Part shown: positions 59,682 through 64,000 of the stretch, piece by piece
Numbering within the stretch: the first letter of the stretch is position 1
How the letters are laid out: each line of letters begins with the position of its first letter
Assembly (NCBI RefSeq): GCF_001426505.1
Contig: NZ_LMEV01000013.1
Coordinates: forward strand, 1-64,000
Reading direction: 5' to 3'
Length of the DNA stretch: 64,000 nt
Source of the DNA: Variovorax sp. Root473
GTDB taxonomy: Bacteria; Pseudomonadota; Gammaproteobacteria; Burkholderiales; Burkholderiaceae_C
The notes under the pieces: model-generated
What the model saw: the letters and a program-made list of their open reading frames with translations, nothing else
Database searches by the model: none
Told to the model about the DNA's origin: nothing
Made by a program: the position numbers and the translations under genes

Positions 59682-60444
59682 AGGTCGCCTCTTGCGCTGG
59701 CTTCGGCCGTGGGTGTTTCCCGCGGTGCTGGTCAGCGCCTTCGAGTGGTACGCGCGGCGTGCCGCAGCAATGGGCAGCGATGCGCTCGCGCCACCGACTG
59801 CGGCGGCCAAGGCCTTCGTCGGCGCGGCCATGGACGGCTCGCTCTGGGAGGCCACGGGCTTCACGCTCGGCACAGCGGCGCTCGGCCTGCTGCTGGGTGC
59901 CGTGCTCGGCCTTGCGCTCGGCCTGGTGCTCGGGCTCTCGCGCCGTGCAGCGCAGCTGGGCTCCGTCTCCATCGAGGTGCTGCGCCCCGTGCCTTCGGTC
60001 GCGCTGATCCCGCTCGCGATGCTGGGCTTCGGTTTCGGCGTGCGCATGGAAGTGGCCATCGTCGCCTTCGCCACCTTCTGGCCCCTGCTGGTGCTGGTGC
60101 AGTCGGCGGTGCAGCAGATCGAGCCCCGGCTGCTCGAGGTGAGCCGCGTGCTCGGCCTGTCAGCGCGCGAGCGTGCCTTCAAGATCGTGCTGCCGGCCAT
60201 CGTGCCACGCCTCTTCGTCGCGCTGCGCCTCGGTGTGGCGGTCGCGCTGGTGGTGGCCGTGACGGTCGAGATCGCCGCGAACCCGCACGGCATGGGCTAC
60301 GCGATGATGATCGCGCAACAGAGCTTCGACCCCGCGCTGATGCTCGCATGGCTGGGCTGGATTGGCGTGGTGGGCTTCGCGGTCAACGCGGGCATGGTGC
60401 GGCTGCAGGCCTTCGTCGCGCGCCGCATGGGGGTGCAGCCATGA
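59674..60444 (+). CDS. ABC permease, SsuC type (first)
   Basis: The 256-residue membrane protein has about six hydrophobic segments and the BPD_transp_1 loop VSRVLGLSARERAFKIVLPAIVPRLFVALRLG, where the EAA-like helix docks onto the ATPase. The start overlaps the ATPase gene by eight bases. It pairs with the next, related permease to make a heterodimeric channel. Confidence 0.9.
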   Translation: MTEGRLLRWLRPWVFPAVLVSAFEWYARRAAAMGSDALAPPTAAAKAFVGAAMDGSLWEATGFTLGTAALGLLLGAVLGLALGLVLGLSRRAAQLGSVSIEVLRPVPSVALIPLAMLGFGFGVRMEVAIVAFATFWPLLVLVQSAVQQIEPRLLEVSRVLGLSARERAFKIVLPAIVPRLFVALRLGVAVALVVAVTVEIAANPHGMGYAMMIAQQSFDPALMLAWLGWIGVVGFAVNAGMVRLQAFVARRMGVQP

Positions 60445-61232
60445 ACGGCCGCAATGACCGGTTCGGCCTCGGATGGATTGGCTCGATCGGCGTGCTGATT
60501 GCACTGGTCGCGCTGTGGTGGATCGCGAGCAACGCGGGCTGGGTCAGCCGCGTGTTCCTGCCGACGCCGCAGGCCACCTTCGCGAGCCTGCTCGAAGGGC
60601 TCAATCTCTCTGCGGGCAACGATGGCAATGGCGAACTGCTCGCCTTCACGCAGGCCACGGTCGGCCGCATGGTCGAAGGCTGGCTGCTGGCTTCGTTGTT
60701 CGGCGTGCTGCTGGGCGCGGCCATCGGCGTGTCGCCCTCCGTGCGCGCGTGGGTGCAGCCGACGCTGGAGTTCATCCGCCCGCTGCCCGCGTCGGCGCTG
60801 CTGCCGCTGGCCATTTCGATCTTCGGGCTGAACCCCGGCATGGTGCTGTTCGTGGTCGCCTTCGGTGCGATGTGGCCGGTGCTGCTGGCCACGGTGCACG
60901 GCTTCGCGGCCGTGGAGCCGCGCCTGTCGGAGGTGGCGCGCTGCCTGCAGATGTCGCGCGCCGCGTACATCTGGAAGATGGGGCTGCCCAACGCCATGCC
61001 CGACATCCTGGCCGGCATGCGGCTGGCGCTGACCATCGCGCTGATCGTCGCGGTGGTGGGCGAAATGATCGCCTCGCAAAGCGGCCTGGGCCAGGCCATC
61101 CTGCTGGCGGCGCGCGCCTTCCGCGCCAACGACCTGTTCGCCGGCATCGTGCTGCTGGGGCTCATCGGCTTCGTGAGCAACGCGCTGCTGGCCTTGGCAG
61201 AAAAGCGCCTGCTGCGCTGGCAGCAGCCCTGA
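60441..61232 (+). CDS. ABC permease, SsuC type (second)
   Basis: The 263-residue membrane protein is related to its upstream neighbour and has the same EAA-like loop (VARCLQMSRAAYIWKMGLPNAMPDILAGMRL). Four-base overlap with the first permease indicates coupled translation. Two different permeases rather than one homodimeric SsuC set this importer apart from standard sulfonate systems. Confidence 0.9.
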   Translation: MNGRNDRFGLGWIGSIGVLIALVALWWIASNAGWVSRVFLPTPQATFASLLEGLNLSAGNDGNGELLAFTQATVGRMVEGWLLASLFGVLLGAAIGVSPSVRAWVQPTLEFIRPLPASALLPLAISIFGLNPGMVLFVVAFGAMWPVLLATVHGFAAVEPRLSEVARCLQMSRAAYIWKMGLPNAMPDILAGMRLALTIALIVAVVGEMIASQSGLGQAILLAARAFRANDLFAGIVLLGLIGFVSNALLALAEKRLLRWQQP

Positions 61233-61279
61233 TTCCTTTCTTCTTTCTTCCAACACGAACACCCCACAAGGAGCCCGCC

Positions 61280-62086
61280 ATGCCACGCAAGTTCGTCGAC
61301 CTGTCGATCTTTCTCGAAAACGACGTGCTGTCCGATCCGCCGGCCTTCGCGCCGAAGATCCAGTACTTCACGCACGACAACACCTTCGAGCAGATCGAGC
61401 CCTTCTTTCCCGGCCTGAAGAAAGAAGACCTGCCCGACGGCGAAGGCTGGGCCGTGGAGCTGGTGCAGCTGTCCACGCACAACGGCACGCACCTCGATGC
61501 GCCCTACCACTTCCACTCGACGATGGACAAGGCGCTCGGCGAGAAGAAGCCCGCCATCGCCATCCACGACGTGCCGCTCGAATGGTGCTTCCAGCCCGGC
61601 GTGAAGCTGGACTTTCGCCACTTCGCGGACGGCTACGTGGTCACGGCCGCCGATGTCGAGGCCGAGCTCAAGCGCATCAACCACACGCTGAGCCCGCTGG
61701 AAATCGTGGTGGTCAACACGCGCGCCGGCTCGCGCTACGGCAACAACGACTACGTGTCGGCCGGCGCGGGCATGGGCTACGAGGCGACGATGTATCTGCT
61801 GGAGCGCGGCGTGCGCCTCACGGGCACCGACGCCTGGAGCTGGGACGCGCCGTTCGTGCACACCGCCAAGAAGTACGGCGAGACGCAGGACGCCTCGCTG
61901 ATCTGGGAAGGCCACAAGGCCGGGCGCGACATCGGCTATTGCCACATCGAGAAGCTGCACAACCTCGAGGTGCTGCCGCCCACGGGCTTTTTCATCAGCT
62001 GCTTTCCGCACAAGATCCGCGGTGCCTCGGCAGGCTGGACGCGCGCGGTGGCGATCTTCGACGACGCGTTGATGGCATCGGTCTGA
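61280..62086 (+). CDS. Metal-dependent cyclase-family hydrolase (KynB/isatin-hydrolase type)
   Basis: The 268-residue enzyme has the family metal motif H-x-G-T-H-x-D-x-P-x-H in STHNGTHLDAPYHFHS, a later GTDAWSWDAP and the C-terminal PHKIRGASAGWTRAVAI. The group includes kynurenine formamidases, isatin hydrolases and other Mn/Zn amide- or lactone-opening enzymes. AAGGAG precedes the start; the longer frame is a shadow of the permease. It lies between the importer and the fumarylacetoacetase, suggesting ring opening or deformylation of the imported compound. Confidence 0.87.
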   Translation: MPRKFVDLSIFLENDVLSDPPAFAPKIQYFTHDNTFEQIEPFFPGLKKEDLPDGEGWAVELVQLSTHNGTHLDAPYHFHSTMDKALGEKKPAIAIHDVPLEWCFQPGVKLDFRHFADGYVVTAADVEAELKRINHTLSPLEIVVVNTRAGSRYGNNDYVSAGAGMGYEATMYLLERGVRLTGTDAWSWDAPFVHTAKKYGETQDASLIWEGHKAGRDIGYCHIEKLHNLEVLPPTGFFISCFPHKIRGASAGWTRAVAIFDDALMASV

Positions 62087-62088
62087 AG

Positions 62089-63411
62089 ATGATCGAACTC
62101 AACCACACGCACGACGCCGGCGCCCGCAGCTGGATTGCATCGGCCAACGCCGCGGGCAGCGACTTTCCGATCCAGAACCTGCCGTATGCGATGTTCCGTC
62201 GCACCGGCAGCCCCGAGCCGTTTCGCGGCGGCGTGGCCATCGGCGACCAGGTGCTCGACCTCGCGGCGCTGGCGGCGGGCTCGCACGTGGAAGGCCTCGC
62301 GCTCGATGGCGCGCGCGCGGCTGCCCTGCCCGCGCTCAACGATTTCTTCGCGCTCGGCCCTTCCGCCTGGCAGGCGCTGCGCCATGCAGTCTTTGCGCTC
62401 TTGCACAGCGATGCGCCGGCGGCGACGGTGAACGACCTGCGCGGCTGCCTCGTGCCGCAAGCCGAGATCGAATACACCGTGCCTGCGCGCATCGGCGACT
62501 ACACCGACTTCTACACCTCGATCGACCACGCGCTGAACATCAGCCGCCTGATGAACCCCGACGGCGATGTCACGCCCAACTTTCGCTGGGTGCCGACCGC
62601 GTACCACGGGCGCGTGTCGACCATCGGCGTGAGCGGCCAGCGCTTCCACCGGCCGATGGGCCAGGCCATGGCGCCCGGCGCGAAGGCGCCGACGTACCAG
62701 GCCTGCGCGCGGCTCGACTACGAACTGGAGCTGGGCGTGTGGATCGGCCAGGGCAACGCGCAGGGCGAGGCGATTCCGCTTGCGCGCGCGGAAGAACACA
62801 TCTTCGGGCTCTGCCTGCTCAATGACTGGTCGGCGCGCGACATCCAGTTCTGGGAGATGGCGCCCCTCGGACCGTTCCTCGCGAAGAACTTCGCCACCAC
62901 GATCTCGCCGTGGATCGTGACGATGGAAGCGCTCGCGCCCTACCGCCAGGCGTGGACGCGCCCCGCGAACGACCCGCAACCGCTGCCGTATCTGGAAGGC
63001 GACGCGAACCGCGAAGGCGGCGCGCTCGACATCCGCCTGGAAGTCTGGCTCGAAAGCGAAAAGGCGCGCGCGCAGAAGACCGGGCCGTCGCGCCTGTCGG
63101 CCACGAGCTTCAAGCACCAGTACTGGAGCATTGCGCAGATGGTGGCGCACCACACGGTGGGCGGCTGCAGCCTGAACCCGGGCGACCTGTTCGGCAGCGG
63201 CACCATCTCGGGCCCCGGCGAGGGCGAGGCCGGCGCGATCATCGAGCTGACGCGCGCGGCGCAAACCCCGGTGACGCTGGCCAACGGCGAGACGCGCGGT
63301 TTCCTGGAAGACGGGGATGCGGTGCTGCTGCGCGGCTGGTGCGAGAAGCCCGGCCATGCGCGCATCGGTTTCGGCGAGAGCCGGGGGACCGTGCTGCCGG
63401 CGCGAGGTTGA
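62089..63411 (+). CDS. fahA: Fumarylacetoacetase
   Basis: The 440-residue protein has full-length fumarylacetoacetase features: the N-terminal SH3-like domain, then IGDYTDFYTSIDHALNISRLM, YHGRVSTIGVSGQRFHRPMGQ, CARLDYELELGVWIG (acidic metal ligands) and LLNDWSARDIQFWEMAPLGPFLAKNF. It splits fumarylacetoacetate into fumarate and acetoacetate in tyrosine/homogentisate breakdown. No homogentisate dioxygenase gene is near. The divergent acetoacetate-CoA ligase could use the acetoacetate formed. A related beta-diketone substrate is possible. It ends the operon. Confidence 0.9.
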   Translation: MIELNHTHDAGARSWIASANAAGSDFPIQNLPYAMFRRTGSPEPFRGGVAIGDQVLDLAALAAGSHVEGLALDGARAAALPALNDFFALGPSAWQALRHAVFALLHSDAPAATVNDLRGCLVPQAEIEYTVPARIGDYTDFYTSIDHALNISRLMNPDGDVTPNFRWVPTAYHGRVSTIGVSGQRFHRPMGQAMAPGAKAPTYQACARLDYELELGVWIGQGNAQGEAIPLARAEEHIFGLCLLNDWSARDIQFWEMAPLGPFLAKNFATTISPWIVTMEALAPYRQAWTRPANDPQPLPYLEGDANREGGALDIRLEVWLESEKARAQKTGPSRLSATSFKHQYWSIAQMVAHHTVGGCSLNPGDLFGSGTISGPGEGEAGAIIELTRAAQTPVTLANGETRGFLEDGDAVLLRGWCEKPGHARIGFGESRGTVLPARG

Positions 63412-63428
63412 AAGCGACGCACCAATGA

Positions 63429-63456
63429 AAAAGGCCACCGGGTGAGGTGGCCTTTT
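63429..63456 (+). terminator. Intrinsic terminator of the TetR/importer/fumarylacetoacetase operon
   Basis: AAAAGGCCACC pairs perfectly with GGTGGCCTTTT over the loop GGGTGA, followed by a T-rich end. It lies 17 bases after the fumarylacetoacetase stop and also faces the convergent tRNA gene. Confidence 0.88.
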
Positions 63457-63465
63457 CATGCGATT

Positions 63466-63541
63466 TGGAGCGGGAAAAGAGTCTCGAACTCTCGACCTCA
63501 ACCTTGGCAAGGTTGCGCTCTACCAACTGAGCTATTCCCGC
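63466..63541 (-). tRNA. tRNA-Gly (GCC)
   Basis: The minus strand folds as a standard tRNA: acceptor GCGGGAA with TTCCCGC, D arm GCTC...GAGC, anticodon stem CAACC/GGTTG with loop CTTGCCAA (anticodon GCC, glycine), and TTCGAGA in the T loop. The CCA end is encoded. The total is 76 bases with CCA. Confidence 0.95.
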
Positions 63542-63604
63542 GTGAGCCTCAGATTATAGGGTGGTTCGAAGCCGTTTTCCAGTCTTCCCCGAAAAAATTT
63601 GAAA

Positions 63605-64000
63605 TCAGGCCCCGAACACCAGCGCGCGGTGCATCGCCACCCCGGCGAAGAGCCCATCGGCCGAGGCCAGCGTGGCGTTGGAAAAAGCCATCGCCACATC
63701 GCCCGCGGCGTACACGCCAGGCACGGTGGTCGTCTTCATCGCATCGACGCGCAACACCTTGCCCATCGGGCAGTCGTCGAACGCGCAGCCCAGCTGCTCG
63801 GCCAGCGGACTGGCCGGGCGTGTGTGCGGCGCCACGAACATCGCTTCGAGCGGCACGCGCCGACCGTCGTCCAGGCGCACGGCGGCCAGGTGCGTCCCCT
63901 GCCCTTCGAGGCCGGCGATGCGCCCGGGCTCGATGGTCACGCCGCGTGATTGCAGCCGGGCGCGAGCCTCGGCATCCGGCCCTTCCTCGCCATTCAGGAA
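63605..64000 (-). CDS. FAD/NAD(P)-dependent oxidoreductase, C-terminal part
   Basis: Only the last 131 codons are in the window; the gene continues past the right edge. The visible part has LEAMFVAPHTRPASPLAEQLG and VDAMKTTTVPGVYAAGDVAMAFSNATLASADGLFAG, the C-terminal FAD-binding block of thioredoxin-reductase-like flavoproteins. The redox-active Cys pair, if any, would lie outside the window. The frame is open to the last base. It ends about 60 bases from the tRNA gene on the same strand. Confidence 0.82.
   Translation of the reverse strand, partial: FLNGEEGPDAEARARLQSRGVTIEPGRIAGLEGQGTHLAAVRLDDGRRVPLEAMFVAPHTRPASPLAEQLGCAFDDCPMGKVLRVDAMKTTTVPGVYAAGDVAMAFSNATLASADGLFAGVAMHRALVFGA

Overview
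The window is a high-GC, densely coded chromosomal segment from a metabolically versatile betaproteobacterium. Gene content (many LysR regulators, branched-chain-type ABC transporters, Rieske oxygenase, DUF3100, acetoacetate-CoA ligase, fumarylacetoacetase) and codon use look most like Comamonadaceae, Variovorax in particular. This is a judgement from recall, not from a database search. There is no rRNA, CRISPR array, insertion sequence or prophage. One tRNA (Gly, GCC) lies near the right end.

Layout. 0.4-4 kb: a small membrane protein, a LysR regulator, a 57-codon ORF, a metallophosphoesterase and a GntR regulator. 4.2-12 kb: a catabolic operon with a Rieske oxygenase, a glutamine-synthetase-like ligase, a ferredoxin and a complete five-gene ABC importer, divergent from the GntR gene. 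12-25 kb: mostly stand-alone genes (orphan binding protein, phospholipase-D lipoprotein, nucleoside-recognition membrane protein, alkylsulfatase with divergent LysR, flavin reductase, a frameshifted small secreted protein, EamA exporter, glutaminase, epimerase, LysR).

25-35.5 kb: a long amide-utilisation operon. A leader with a terminator and a competing hairpin precedes an ABC importer, aliphatic amidase AmiE, an AAA/VWA pair, the amide sensor AmiC and the ANTAR antiterminator AmiR. The layout suggests amides are imported by the ABC system, hydrolysed by AmiE, sensed by AmiC and answered by AmiR acting on the leader RNA.

35.5-50.3 kb: LysR, DUF1127, a 563-residue unknown protein, a lower-GC membrane-protein gene, a uracil-DNA-glycosylase-like gene, a PEP-mutase-like gene, a DUF3100 transporter/M20 peptidase/serine deaminase operon with divergent LysR, then a CoA-transferase/glutaryl-CoA dehydrogenase pair with divergent LysR. 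50.3-52.4 kb: a toxin-antitoxin-like HTH/nucleotidyltransferase pair and a 2OG-Fe(II) oxygenase. 52.6-55 kb: a membrane adenylate/guanylate cyclase and a YbaY-type lipoprotein. 55-63.4 kb: acetoacetate-CoA ligase, divergent from a TetR-led seven-gene operon (ABC importer, metal-dependent cyclase, fumarylacetoacetase). The right edge holds a terminator, tRNA-Gly and the end of a flavin oxidoreductase.
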